From contig JANJXT010000039.1 of assembly GCA_024708885.1 (NCBI GenBank), positions 1-64,000 on the forward strand: a stretch of DNA of 64,000 nucleotides, read 5' to 3'. The stretch comes from Thiobacillus sp. (GTDB lineage Bacteria; Pseudomonadota; Gammaproteobacteria; Burkholderiales; Thiobacillaceae). The notes beneath the pieces were generated by a model. The model did no database searches. It was given only the letters and a program-made list of their open reading frames with translations, and was not told the origin of the DNA. Below are positions 35,431 to 43,717 of this stretch, in pieces (within the stretch, counting starts at the first letter, position 1; each line of letters opens with the position of its first letter). The position numbers and the translations under genes were made by a program.

Positions 35431-36414
35431 CTGACGGCGGAGGCCATCATCGACTGCCTGCTTTTTCGCAACGACCGCCCCCAGCCCGAAACGATCGACT
35501 TCGGCGCCATCAGCGGTCACGTCGGCAAACAGGACCGTTTCCTGTGGGTGGAACTGCGCGCACCCGACGCCGCGACCATCGAACGCCTCGGCGGGGAACT
35601 CGGCCTGCACGCGCTGGCGCTGGAGGACGCGATCTCGACACACCAGCGCCCCAAGCTGGAAGAGTACGACCATCATGTGTTCATCGCCGCGCGCACGGTG
35701 CAGATGTGGGAATCGCGTATGGAGATGGGCGAGACGCATCTGTTCGTCGGCGCCAACTATGTCGTCGCCATCCGTCACGACAGCGGCAGCGGCTTCCAGC
35801 GCGTCAGCGACCGCCTGCAGCGGCGTCCTCCGGGCATCGTGGCGGGCACGCCCTATGCGCTCTATCTGGTGCTTGACCTCATCGTCGATCGTTTCCGCCC
35901 GGTGATCGAGCGCATGCAAGACCGTTTCCAGGCGCTGGAAAGCCAGTTGACCAGCGGTACCGATAGCGGGCGCGACACTCTGGAAAAACTTTACGCGATG
36001 AAGCGCGATCTCACCCTGCTGCGCGATGTCGCCGAGCCGATGCAGGACATCACCCAGGACCTGGTCCGCGTGCACCCGAACCTCAGCACCCGCGAGCTCA
36101 AGGCCTACTACCGCGACATCTACGATCATGCGGTGCGCGTGTCGGCAGCCATCGACCGCCTGCGCATCGCCACCTCCGACGCGATGCAGTTCCACCTCGC
36201 CTCGCTGTCGCTGAAGCAGAACGAATCGGTGCAAAAGCTCGCCGGCTGGGGCGCGCTACTGGCGCTGCCCACCGTGGTGTTCAGCCTGTACGGCATGAAC
36301 TTCGAGTTCATGCCGGAACTGAAATGGCCATGGGCCTACCCTGTCCTGCTCGCTCTCACCGGTGTGGGCGTGGCGGTGCTGCACCGGCGATTGAAGCGGC
36401 GCGGCTGGATTTGA
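35431..36414 (+). CDS. corA: CorA-family divalent metal transporter, start uncertain
   Basis: About 327 residues of the CorA Mg/Co/Zn transporter family: a large cytoplasmic alpha/beta and helical domain, then two C-terminal membrane helices with the YGMNFE signature (GMN motif) between them. The family similarity begins around IIDCLLFRNDRP, but there is no ATG, GTG or TTG in frame between the manB stop and that point. The only candidates are CTG at 35431 or ATC at 35446/35449 after GGCGGAGG. An in-frame ATG exists only deep inside manB. An ATG at 35387 in another frame ends after 15 codons, so a small frameshift near the start is possible. Confidence 0.85.
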   Translation: MTAEAIIDCLLFRNDRPQPETIDFGAISGHVGKQDRFLWVELRAPDAATIERLGGELGLHALALEDAISTHQRPKLEEYDHHVFIAARTVQMWESRMEMGETHLFVGANYVVAIRHDSGSGFQRVSDRLQRRPPGIVAGTPYALYLVLDLIVDRFRPVIERMQDRFQALESQLTSGTDSGRDTLEKLYAMKRDLTLLRDVAEPMQDITQDLVRVHPNLSTRELKAYYRDIYDHAVRVSAAIDRLRIATSDAMQFHLASLSLKQNESVQKLAGWGALLALPTVVFSLYGMNFEFMPELKWPWAYPVLLALTGVGVAVLHRRLKRRGWI

Positions 36415-36521
36415 CGTTCATGGCGATTCGCCGCCCCAGAGCATGAAACAAGGCTCGCCATGAACGTTTCCCTCTCTCCATCCCGCCCCCGCTTGCGGGC
36501 AATCGGAAAGCCCGGCGTGGG

Positions 36522-36965
36522 TCAGCAGTTGCGGCAGGGGTCGCGCGGCAGACCGCGGGCGATCCAGCCCGGTCCGGCGCTGCTGCCGACCATGCCTTCG
36601 CGGATGCGGTACACGTGCGTGAAGCCCGCATCGATCAGCATCTGCTGCGCGCGTGTGCTGCGGCTGGCAGAGCGGCCGATCAGCCCGATCGGTGCATTGC
36701 GCTTGCCGCGAAGTTCCGTCCCGACCTGCGCGATGAAACCTGCGGCACCTTGCGGGTGCGCCATGTTGATGCGCAGCGCGCCTGCGGCAATACCGGTCTC
36801 GCGCCATTCCTCGGGGCGGCGGATGTCGATGAGGGTGATTCTGCCCGCCTGAGCCAGGGCGAAAGCCTGCGGCGCGTCGACGGCGGGACCGCCGCCGGGC
36901 GAGCATGCGGCAACGGACAGCACGGCCGTCACCACCACGGACAAGAACAGGGAACGCGGGGACAT
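36522..36965 (-). CDS. Rhodanese-fold lipoprotein lacking catalytic cysteine
   Basis: 147-residue exported lipoprotein. The lipobox SVAAC puts the lipidated Cys at 21. The rhodanese domain follows (ITLIDIRRPEEWRETGIAAGALRINM, then the active-site loop). The loop reads PIGLIGRSASRS, with Gly97 where rhodaneses have the sulfur-carrying Cys (PxxxYCRSGxRS), so sulfurtransferase activity is unlikely. It may bind a partner or ligand instead. The start at 36965 gives a proper signal peptide. Confidence 0.82.
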   Translation of the reverse strand: MSPRSLFLSVVVTAVLSVAACSPGGGPAVDAPQAFALAQAGRITLIDIRRPEEWRETGIAAGALRINMAHPQGAAGFIAQVGTELRGKRNAPIGLIGRSASRSTRAQQMLIDAGFTHVYRIREGMVGSSAGPGWIARGLPRDPCRNC

Positions 36966-37049
36966 GCAGGGACTCCGGCACGCTGACGCCGGCCAGTCTC
37001 GCAGGCCCCGGCGGGTTGTGCAAGCTGCGCCATGCGCTAGCTGCGCCAT

Positions 37050-37072
37050 GCACGGCGCCCCAGGCGCCGTGC
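37050..37072 (-). terminator. Strong hairpin after hsp20, possible terminator
   Basis: A 10-bp perfect stem, GCACGGCGCC (37050-37059) and GGCGCCGTGC (37063-37072), with a 3-base loop lies about 20 bases past the hsp20 stop. No T-tract follows on the minus strand, so it may pause or protect the mRNA rather than terminate. GCTGCGCCATGC is directly repeated beside it. Confidence 0.4.
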
Positions 37073-37091
37073 CGGACCAGCCGCTACGCGG

Positions 37092-37535
37092 TCACTGCAC
37101 GGCCAGCTTGCGTGCGGCGCTCGCGGCCTTCTTCGGCAGCGTCAGTTCGAGCACCCCGTCGCTGTACCTGGCCTGCGCCTTGTCCTCGTCGACGTCCTGC
37201 GCCAGCGTGAACATGCGCGAAACCCTGCCGACGTGGCGCTCGGAACGCAGGACCTTCTCGCCTTCCTTCTCTTCCTTTTCGGTTCGGGTTTCGGCGCTGA
37301 TCGACACCCGGTTGCCTTCGATGCTGACGTGGATGTCGTCCTTTTTCACGCCGGGAATGTCGGCGTGCACGGTGTAGGCCTTGTCGTCCTCTTTCAGGTC
37401 CATCTTGATCTGCAACTCGGGTGTGCCTTCCAGGGCAACGGGACGCACGAAGAAGCCCTTGAAGAAATCATCGAGATCGCCAAAGGGATCCATGCGGGCA
37501 AGGCTGAACGGATCGTAACGCGTGATATTGACCAT
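37092..37535 (-). CDS. Hsp20/alpha-crystallin small heat-shock protein
   Basis: 147-residue ATP-independent chaperone. The alpha-crystallin domain spans about 42-140 (IKMDLKEDDKAYTVHADIPGVKKDDIHVSIEGNRVSI in outline) with the conserved GVLELTLPK strand near the C terminus. The start at 37535 is preceded by AAGGAGCAGACG, a good ribosome binding site; upstream codons look like leader. No CIRCE or ROSE element was identified. Confidence 0.93.
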   Translation of the reverse strand: MVNITRYDPFSLARMDPFGDLDDFFKGFFVRPVALEGTPELQIKMDLKEDDKAYTVHADIPGVKKDDIHVSIEGNRVSISAETRTEKEEKEGEKVLRSERHVGRVSRMFTLAQDVDEDKAQARYSDGVLELTLPKKAASAARKLAVQ

Positions 37536-37673
37536 CGTCTGCTCCTTTTCACAATCGAATGAAAACGAAATTTGCCGCATCCGCGACCTGTTACCAATGT
37601 AGGCCCGAAGAACGGGAATTCAAGACCATGGCGTCCGCTTGCCGGCGCAGCGCAACAGGCAAGCGCGTACGCG

Positions 37674-38615
37674 TCAGTCTTCCGCATGCGTCAGCGAACG
37701 GCCCAGATCGACTTCCAGTTTCTGCAACTCCCACCAGGCTTCCTCGTGCGTGGCGTCGAGCAGCAGCACCTTGCGGAAACCCTTGATCGCGGCATCCGTA
37801 CCGCCGAGGTTGAGCTGTGCGCGCCCCCATGCCATCCACGCCTGCGGGTTGTAGGGTTCCTGCTGCGTCCACGCCCCGGCCACCTGCAGCAGGCCGCGCC
37901 AGTCCCCTTTCGCGCTGTGGTCGCACGCCACCAGGAAATACCCGCTGTCGCGCGTGGCGCTCTCCCAGAAGGTGCTGCGCCCGGAAATCCGCTCTGGCGG
38001 CATGTGGCCCAGCTGCTTCATCCAGCCGACCGGCACGGCAAAATGGAAATCGCCGCCGCTGCCCGATTTGAACGTAAGGATGCCGAGCAAGCTGCCCTGG
38101 CGGTCGAACAATCCGCCGCCGCTGGCGCCGGGCTCGAACGGCGCCGACGTCTGGATCACCCGCCCGCCGTCGCAGGCGCAGGCGAACAGCCCTTTCACGT
38201 GTCCCGAACTCACGCCGAACAGCCCTTTCGAATACCCCACCGCAACGACCGGCAGGCCCACGCGTACCGCGTCCGGTTCCGCGATCGGCGGCGGCAGGCC
38301 GGAGAAACCGGGCACACGCAGGAAACACAGGTCGCGGTATTCGTCGCCCGTGTCCATGCTCGCCGCCCAGACGGCATCACCGCGCAGCACCCGGATCGAG
38401 GACGCCTCGCGCAGCACGTGGCAGTTGGTGACGGCGCGTTCGTTGCCAAGCACGATCGCGCTGCCGATCTCGCGTGCGCCATCGAGCCGCACCACCTCGA
38501 CTTTCAGCACCGCCGCCTGCCAGTCCTGGGCAGCGGCGGACGCGACCGGCCCGCCGGCGTTCCAGATGAGCGCACAAAGCACAGCCAGCTTCCGCACGAA
38601 CAGAGACTTCATCAC
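37674..38615 (-). CDS. Exported trypsin-like serine protease with TPR tail
   Basis: 313-residue protein. A signal peptide (about 1-30) precedes a chymotrypsin/HtrA-fold domain with catalytic His66 (VTNCHVL), Asp95 (YRDLCFL) and Ser165 (PGASGGGLF). The C-terminal 90 residues look like TPR-type helices (NPQAWMAWGRAQLNLGGTDAAIKGFRKVL). It has no PDZ domain, unlike DegP. It probably acts in the periplasm; the substrate is unknown. Neighbours are not obviously related. Confidence 0.85.
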   Translation of the reverse strand: MMKSLFVRKLAVLCALIWNAGGPVASAAAQDWQAAVLKVEVVRLDGAREIGSAIVLGNERAVTNCHVLREASSIRVLRGDAVWAASMDTGDEYRDLCFLRVPGFSGLPPPIAEPDAVRVGLPVVAVGYSKGLFGVSSGHVKGLFACACDGGRVIQTSAPFEPGASGGGLFDRQGSLLGILTFKSGSGGDFHFAVPVGWMKQLGHMPPERISGRSTFWESATRDSGYFLVACDHSAKGDWRGLLQVAGAWTQQEPYNPQAWMAWGRAQLNLGGTDAAIKGFRKVLLLDATHEEAWWELQKLEVDLGRSLTHAED

Positions 38616-38778
38616 CGCGCTTTCTCACCCGCAACACCGTCATGAGACGCCAAACACGTCGTCAACCCGACAAACGTCGCTTCAGCGTCGCTTTTTCTCT
38701 GTATAGGCGAACTGAGGGCGGGTCCAAAAAAGATTCATTCGACGGGATGCAGCCGGGCTTCAACCCGGCCTACGGTCC

Positions 38779-38793
38779 ATTGGATAATCCGGG
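38779..38793. repeat. ATTGGATAATCCGGG repeat, second copy
   Basis: Identical to the 15 bases at 30925-30939. It lies in the gap between the protease gene and the TetR regulator, just past the TetR gene stop. Confidence 0.5.
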
Positions 38794-38834
38794 GGCCTGG
38801 TCCATGCCCGCGCGCCATGAGGCACGCACCGGAT

Positions 38835-39446
38835 TCAAGCCTGGGAGCGGGGCGCCCAGCCGTCGATGAAGGTGGTGACGAGGGCGTCGGCCTGCTCCGC
38901 GAGTTCGAAGCGATGGCCCGACAGAATCCAGCGGAACGCGAGGCCCTGCACCGCTGCGATGAGGATGCACGCACACTGCTGCGGCACGATGTCAGCGCGA
39001 ATCTGGCCTTGCGCCTGGCCGGCGCTGATGAGCCCGGCGACGAATTGCAGAAAGTCATGCACCAGCGCGTTCATGCGATCGCGAAACAGCGGATCGCCGC
39101 TTTGCAGGGCTTCGGAAAACAGCAGGCGCGGAATCCCCGGCTGCTTCTGGATGAAACTCAAATGGGTGGGAATCACCGTTTTCAGGCGCTCGAGGGGTGT
39201 CAGGCGTTCCAGGCCGAGGGTGCCCAGTTTCTTCTGCATGTTCTCGTGGATGGTATCGACGACCGCGACCAGGACATGGCTCTTGGTGCCGAAATGCAGA
39301 AACAGCGTCGGCTGCGCAATACCGACGGCGCGCGCCAGCGAGCGCGTGGTGAGCTTCGCCACGCCCTCATCGCGGATGATCGCCATCGCCGCCTCGACGA
39401 TGTCGTGACGCCGGACTTCGGCGGATTTGCGTTTTCCGGGGGACAT
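38835..39446 (-). CDS. TetR-family transcriptional regulator
   Basis: 203-residue regulator. The N-terminal helix-turn-helix reads RRHDIVEAAMAIIRDEGVAKLTTRSLARAVGIAQPTLFLHFGTK in outline (residues about 11-55), followed by an all-helical ligand/dimer domain. An in-frame ATG at 39530 would add 28 charged residues; neither start has a convincing ribosome binding site. It is co-directional with and downstream of the FadL and cytochrome genes, so it probably controls them through the palindrome at 41478-41499. Confidence 0.88.
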   Translation of the reverse strand: MSPGKRKSAEVRRHDIVEAAMAIIRDEGVAKLTTRSLARAVGIAQPTLFLHFGTKSHVLVAVVDTIHENMQKKLGTLGLERLTPLERLKTVIPTHLSFIQKQPGIPRLLFSEALQSGDPLFRDRMNALVHDFLQFVAGLISAGQAQGQIRADIVPQQCACILIAAVQGLAFRWILSGHRFELAEQADALVTTFIDGWAPRSQA

Positions 39447-39647
39447 TCCTGGACGGCGCCGGTCCTGCCCGGAGCGCTTTTCCGTCTCGTCCCGACGGGG
39501 GTGTGGTTCGCCGTATTCAGGATTTTTCATGCCGTGAACCGATGAGCGTCTTGCCGTCTGTCGTGTGGACCCTCCGCCCTGCGGTCATGCAATCCTCCGT
39601 ATGAGTGTTCGAGCGGGCCCGGCGACGCCGGGCCCGGATGCTGCCGA

Positions 39648-40817
39648 TCAGAACTTGTATGAGATGTTGAGGTTGTATTGGTTCTGGTGCATCTCGATTT
39701 TGTTGGCGGGCCCGACGCTGGATGTCAGATCGTTCTCGAAAGCGTGGGTGTAGGCGAAGCTGCCGCTGACCTTGTCGCTGAACCTGCGGGTCAGGCCGAA
39801 CGACAGATGCTTTTCCATGATCGCCATGGAACCCAGGTTGGCGTTGACATCCTCGGTGCCGATGGGCGACTTGCCGTAGTTGAAGCCGACGCTCACCGAC
39901 ATGGGGCCCATGTCCTTCTTCACACCGAGGGCATAGACAGTCTGGTCATCCCAGCCAAATGCCAGGGCCGGCGGCACGCCTGCAAGCCCCCCCGGGTTGT
40001 TGACCGTGATGCGATCCATCACGTCATTGAAGAAAATACGCTTGATGTCGAATTCGACGAGAAGGCCGGGCATGGGTTTGAACGCCAGACCTGCCGCCGC
40101 CGATGCCGGCATGTCCATGCCGAAACTGACCTTGCCGGACGTCGTGTTGAATTCCATGTCGCTGATGGAGGTCTTGGTCGTGTACGTCAGGCCCGCCTGC
40201 AGCGCGGGATTGATCTTGTAGGTGGCGCCGAGGGTGGCGCCGAAACCGAACTGCTGGTTTTGCGGCAGATTCACCTGGGTGCCGCCGGCGCCGCCAAAGG
40301 ACATGGAAAGACTCTGGTTGACGATGTTGAGCGAGGCACCCAGGGCCAGGGCATCGTTGACCTTGAAGGCCGCAGCCGGCGCGAAGCGGAACACCTGTTT
40401 GGTCGTCACGATCGGCTGGCTGCCCGGGGCAGGCGCGATATCCGGCACGTTGACACCCATGCCCGCGATGCCGCCCAAGGCCATGCCGAGAAACAGGCGG
40501 TCGTTGACGTTGAACGCCGCGGCGCCGGTCGGCATCAGATACCAGTTGGAATCGCTCTCGTTGCCGTTGATCTCCCGCGGCGGATTCAGCAGGCCGAAGC
40601 CCAGATCCATGCGCACGTCCTTCATGCCGAGGCTGGCCATGCCGGCGGGGTTGATCAGGATGGTGGCGGCGTCCTGCGCCTGTGCGACGGTGGCGCCGCC
40701 CATGCCGGCCTGTGCCGCGGACATGGCGATCATCTGGTCGCCGTTGGTGGCGTGGGCGCCGGTGGCGAGCGCAAGCAGCGCGGCCGAGACGGCCGCGGCG
40801 ACGATTTGTTTTTGCAT
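39648..40817 (-). CDS. FadL/OmpP1-family outer-membrane transporter
   Basis: 389-residue outer-membrane protein with a signal peptide (about 1-23, ending AHA). The FadL N-terminal hatch pattern MSAAQAGMGGATVAQAQDAATILINPAGMA is split around residues 32-60. Many barrel strands end in the C-terminal Phe (LNISYKF). The family imports hydrophobic compounds such as fatty acids or aromatics. It lies 28 bases after the cytochrome gene, forming an operon. The substrate is unknown. Confidence 0.9.
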   Translation of the reverse strand: MQKQIVAAAVSAALLALATGAHATNGDQMIAMSAAQAGMGGATVAQAQDAATILINPAGMASLGMKDVRMDLGFGLLNPPREINGNESDSNWYLMPTGAAAFNVNDRLFLGMALGGIAGMGVNVPDIAPAPGSQPIVTTKQVFRFAPAAAFKVNDALALGASLNIVNQSLSMSFGGAGGTQVNLPQNQQFGFGATLGATYKINPALQAGLTYTTKTSISDMEFNTTSGKVSFGMDMPASAAAGLAFKPMPGLLVEFDIKRIFFNDVMDRITVNNPGGLAGVPPALAFGWDDQTVYALGVKKDMGPMSVSVGFNYGKSPIGTEDVNANLGSMAIMEKHLSFGLTRRFSDKVSGSFAYTHAFENDLTSSVGPANKIEMHQNQYNLNISYKF

Positions 40818-40845
40818 CGTGATTCTCCTCTGAACGTTGTTTGAA

Positions 40846-41442
40846 TTACTTGGCGGGGGCGGTGATCAGGTTGGCTGACACGCCCGGGGTCGCGGAGCGG
40901 AATTTCGCGTGGCAGGCGACGCAGCCGGTCATGATGTCGCTGAGGTAGGACGCGGCTCTCGGCATGTCGCCGGCTTCGGCGGCTTCGGCCAGCTTGAGCG
41001 CGCTCCCCTCGACGGTGGTGTTCATCGCGGGCAGCACGCCGAGGTCGGCGTCGTTGACCTGGTTCAACGGGAAATACGGCAGCAGACCGCCCTTGGGGAT
41101 GCGGTGGCCGGCGAGGCGACGCGCCGCGTCTGCCGCGGCTTCCGGGTTGTCCATGGAAATGGCCATGGCAATGGTCTGATATTCCGACAGGATCTCGAGC
41201 ATGATCTGGCGCAGCGTGGTCTCCTTGGCGCGCCGCGGATGGCCCGCGTGCAGCTGCACGATGGTGGCCTTGAGCTCGGGCGACAGCGCCATGACTTTCT
41301 GCCGCATTTCCGGCGTGTAGACCTTCATCATCTGTTGCATCTCGGGGGGGACGCCGGCGGGCTTGGCCGGCTCGGCGGCCAACACACCATTCGCCGCCAG
41401 ACTGGCGGCAAGAATCACGGGGGCGAACAGCACTTTCTTCAT
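40846..41442 (-). CDS. Cytochrome c-prime-like (class II) exported cytochrome
   Basis: 198-residue periplasmic protein. A signal peptide ends near residue 23 (VLAA). A single haem site, CVACH (174-178), lies close to the C terminus, followed by KFR, the class II cytochrome c layout (c-prime/c556). About 50 extra N-terminal residues rich in Met and Lys precede the four-helix region. A GGAGAT ribosome binding site supports the start. Pairing with a FadL porin suggests a role in oxidising or sensing a hydrophobic compound, which is inference. Confidence 0.78.
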   Translation of the reverse strand: MKKVLFAPVILAASLAANGVLAAEPAKPAGVPPEMQQMMKVYTPEMRQKVMALSPELKATIVQLHAGHPRRAKETTLRQIMLEILSEYQTIAMAISMDNPEAAADAARRLAGHRIPKGGLLPYFPLNQVNDADLGVLPAMNTTVEGSALKLAEAAEAGDMPRAASYLSDIMTGCVACHAKFRSATPGVSANLITAPAK

Positions 41443-41477
41443 GGGATCTCCAGAGCGGGGGGTTGTCGACGGAATCA

Positions 41478-41519
41478 CACATGATCATTCGATCATGTGA
41501 TCGTGCGATTATATATCGC
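41478..41519. promoter_or_regulatory. Double palindrome upstream of cytochrome/FadL operon
   Basis: Perfect 9-base arms CACATGATC (41478-41486) and GATCATGTG (41491-41499) with a 4-base spacer form a classic TetR-type operator. A second AT-rich palindrome, GCGAT (41505-41509) and ATCGC (41515-41519) around TATAT, lies directly next to it and could overlap the promoter. The site is 35-80 bases upstream of the cytochrome ATG. Confidence 0.6.
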
Positions 41520-41695
41520 GCCGAAAGGGAACGTGCAAGAGAAATCTGCACCCAGGACGAAGCGGCGCCAGCCGCCGAATTCGGGCGGGCAGACGGCAGT
41601 CGGCTACAATGTACGACCCAAGCAACGCAGCACGGCCTGGCGCGTATCGCGTCCCCGTCCGGCAGGCCGCCAACCCAGAAAAGCTAAGGAACAGA

Positions 41696-42940
41696 ATGAA
41701 ATGCGTGGATGATTTCCGGCTGCATTTTGGCAAGCAGGAAGTGGTGCCGATTATCGTCGGCGGAATGGGCGTGGATATTTCCAACGCCGACCTGGCGCTG
41801 GAAATCGCGCGCCTCGGCGGCATCGGCCACATTTCCGATGCCATGCTGCCGACCGTCTCCGACCGCCGTTACGACACCAACTACGTCAGCCAGAAACTGA
41901 AGAAATACAAGGCGAACGTCGCCAGCAGCGACAAGAGCCAGGTTCACTTCAGCCTCGGAGAACTCGAGGAAGCCACGCGCCACCATGTCGGCCGCACCAT
42001 GGAGGCGAAGCGCGGCGACGGGCTCGTCTTCATCAACTGCATGGAAAAACTGACCATGAATGCGCCGCGCGAGACGCTGCGCGTGCGCCTGAGTGCCGCG
42101 CTCGACGCCGGCATCGACGGCATCACCCTCTCCGCCGGCCTGCATCTCGGTTCGTTCGCGCTGATCGAGGATCACCCGCGCTTTCGCGACGCGAGGCTTG
42201 GCATCATCGTCTCGTCGGCGCGCGCGCTGGGCATGTTCCTGCGCAAGAACGCGCGTCTGAAGCGACTGCCCGACTTCATCGTGGTGGAAGGTCCGCTCGC
42301 CGGCGGTCACCTGGGGTTCGGCCTCGACTGGGCGAAGTACGATCTCGCCACCATCGTCAGCGAAGTGATCGCCATGCTCAAGGCCGAGGACCTGAAGATT
42401 CCGGTGATCGCCGCCGGCGGCATCTTCACCGGCAGCGACGCGGCGGCCTTCCTCGAGCACGGGGCCAGTGCGGTGCAGGTGGCGACGCGCTTCACCGTCA
42501 CCGAGGAATGCGGTCTGCCGGCCAAGGTGAAGCAGGAATATTTCAAGGCGAGCGAAGCCGACATCGAGGTCAACACGGTGTCCCCGACCGGCTATCCGAT
42601 GCGCATGCTGAAGGGCAGCCCCGGCCTGGACGCCAGCATCCGCCCCAACTGCGAGGCCTACGGCTACCTGCTCGACGCGAATGGACGCTGTGCCTATATC
42701 GACGCCTACAATCGCCAGGTCGAGCTGCATCCGGGGGCCAAAAAGCTTGTGGTGCACGACAAGACCTGCCTGTGCACCCACATGCGCAACTTCGACATCT
42801 GGACCTGCGGCCAGTACACCTATCGCCTGAAGGACACCACCCGGCTGGACGCCGACGGCAGCTACCGCTTGCTCAGCGCGGAACACGTGTTCCGCGACTA
42901 CCTCTTCAGCAGCAACGGGCAGATCGCACTGCCGGCGTAA
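41696..42940 (+). CDS. Nitronate monooxygenase-like flavoenzyme
   Basis: 414-residue TIM-barrel flavoprotein of the 2-nitropropane dioxygenase/nitronate monooxygenase and enoyl-ACP reductase FabK superfamily. It shows PIIVGGMGVDISNADLALEIARLGGIGHIS near the start, VVEGPLAGGHLGF, and the phosphate-binding VIAAGGIFTGSDAAAFLEHGASAVQVATRF. The C-terminal 110 residues contain several Cys (CLCTHMRNFDIWTCG) and are not typical of small family members. AAGGA 5 bases upstream supports the ATG at 41696. The 3-prime end overlaps nsrR tail to tail. Confidence 0.82.
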   Translation: MKCVDDFRLHFGKQEVVPIIVGGMGVDISNADLALEIARLGGIGHISDAMLPTVSDRRYDTNYVSQKLKKYKANVASSDKSQVHFSLGELEEATRHHVGRTMEAKRGDGLVFINCMEKLTMNAPRETLRVRLSAALDAGIDGITLSAGLHLGSFALIEDHPRFRDARLGIIVSSARALGMFLRKNARLKRLPDFIVVEGPLAGGHLGFGLDWAKYDLATIVSEVIAMLKAEDLKIPVIAAGGIFTGSDAAAFLEHGASAVQVATRFTVTEECGLPAKVKQEYFKASEADIEVNTVSPTGYPMRMLKGSPGLDASIRPNCEAYGYLLDANGRCAYIDAYNRQVELHPGAKKLVVHDKTCLCTHMRNFDIWTCGQYTYRLKDTTRLDADGSYRLLSAEHVFRDYLFSSNGQIALPA

Positions 42941-43352
42941 GCCCCTGTCCCGGTGCCGACAGCAGGTCGGCGAGACTGTAGCGGTCGAGGGCCGCCAAGA
43001 ATGCCTGGGCCGCCTCGGCGAGCGCCGCTTTGAGCGTACAACCGGGCATGAGGCGGCACGACGACTGCCCCGGCTGAAAACACTCGGCAATCTCGAACCC
43101 GCTTTCCATGTCGCGCACGACATCCCCGACGCGGATCTTCTCCGGCTCGCGCGCCAGGCGGAACCCGCCGCCCTTGCCGCGCATCGTCTCGATGTAGCCC
43201 TTGACGCCAAGCTGGTGCACCACGCGCGTCAGGTGATGGCGCGAGACGCCGTGTTCCTGCGCCAGCGCGGCGACCGTGGCGAGTTCGTCCGGCTTTGCGG
43301 CCAGACTCATCAGCACTCTGAGCGAAAAATCGGTGAAGCGCGTAAGTTGCAT
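42906..43352 (-). CDS. nsrR: NsrR-type Rrf2 regulator
   Basis: 148-residue Rrf2-family repressor. The winged helix covers about residues 2-75 (TRFTDFSLRVLMSLAAKP, then VSRHHLTRVVHQLGVKGYI). Cys91, Cys99 and Cys105 have the C-x7-C-x5-C spacing of nitric-oxide-sensing NsrR proteins that hold an Fe-S cluster. It is divergent from the DUF2249 operon, its likely target, and overlaps the end of the nitronate monooxygenase-like gene by 35 bases. Confidence 0.88.
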   Translation of the reverse strand: MQLTRFTDFSLRVLMSLAAKPDELATVAALAQEHGVSRHHLTRVVHQLGVKGYIETMRGKGGGFRLAREPEKIRVGDVVRDMESGFEIAECFQPGQSSCRLMPGCTLKAALAEAAQAFLAALDRYSLADLLSAPGQGLTPAVRSARCC

Positions 43353-43363
43353 GGTGGCGCTTT

Positions 43364-43438
43364 AGATGCAAAAAACATACATATTATATTCCCTATCATG
43401 CCATGATGTGTTTATAATTTGCATCCCACTTACATCTT
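43364..43438. promoter_or_regulatory. Divergent nsrR/DUF2249 promoter with operator-like palindrome
   Basis: An AT-rich gap carries a plus-strand TATAAT (43413-43418) and a minus-strand TATAAT (43388-43383). Between them is a perfect 13-base palindrome, ATCATG, C, CATGAT (43395-43407). AGATGCA (43364-43370) and ACATCTT (43432-43438) resemble NsrR half-sites (AAGATGCA). Binding of NsrR here would block both genes. No good -35 box is seen for either direction. Confidence 0.5.
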
Positions 43439-43454
43439 TACAAAGGAGCCGGCC

Positions 43455-43709
43455 ATGCATGCCCACGTCCATCTCAGCCCCGACCAGATCTATCCGTTCG
43501 ATGCCCGCGGCATCGCCAAGCGCTTCCGCCACGCGGCGATCTTCGGCGCGCTGGATGCGCTGACCCCCGGCGAGCGCATGCGCTTCGTCAACGACCACGA
43601 CCCGCTGCCCCTGCTCGACCAGCTGCGCAACCGTTACGGCGCCGCCGTCGACATCCAGTATCTGCAGCGCGAACCCGGCGCCATCGTGATCGACTTCGTC
43701 CGCGTCTGA
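43455..43709 (+). CDS. DUF2249-domain protein
   Basis: 84-residue cytoplasmic protein made of one DUF2249 domain: the FDARGIAKRFRHAAIFGALDAL start, PGERMRFVNDHDPLPLLDQL in the middle and an EPGAIVIDFVRV-like end. Such proteins are frequent in nitric-oxide and denitrification regulons, but their activity is unknown. AAAGGAG ahead of the ATG at 43455 is a good ribosome binding site. It is the first gene of a three-gene set facing nsrR. Confidence 0.85.
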   Translation: MHAHVHLSPDQIYPFDARGIAKRFRHAAIFGALDALTPGERMRFVNDHDPLPLLDQLRNRYGAAVDIQYLQREPGAIVIDFVRV

Positions 43710-43717
43710 CGCGCGGC

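Noticed and set aside
41609..41695. Earlier ATG for the nitronate monooxygenase-like gene
   Set aside because: The extra 29 residues lack similarity to the family. The ATG at 41696 has a good ribosome binding site and starts the conserved domain.
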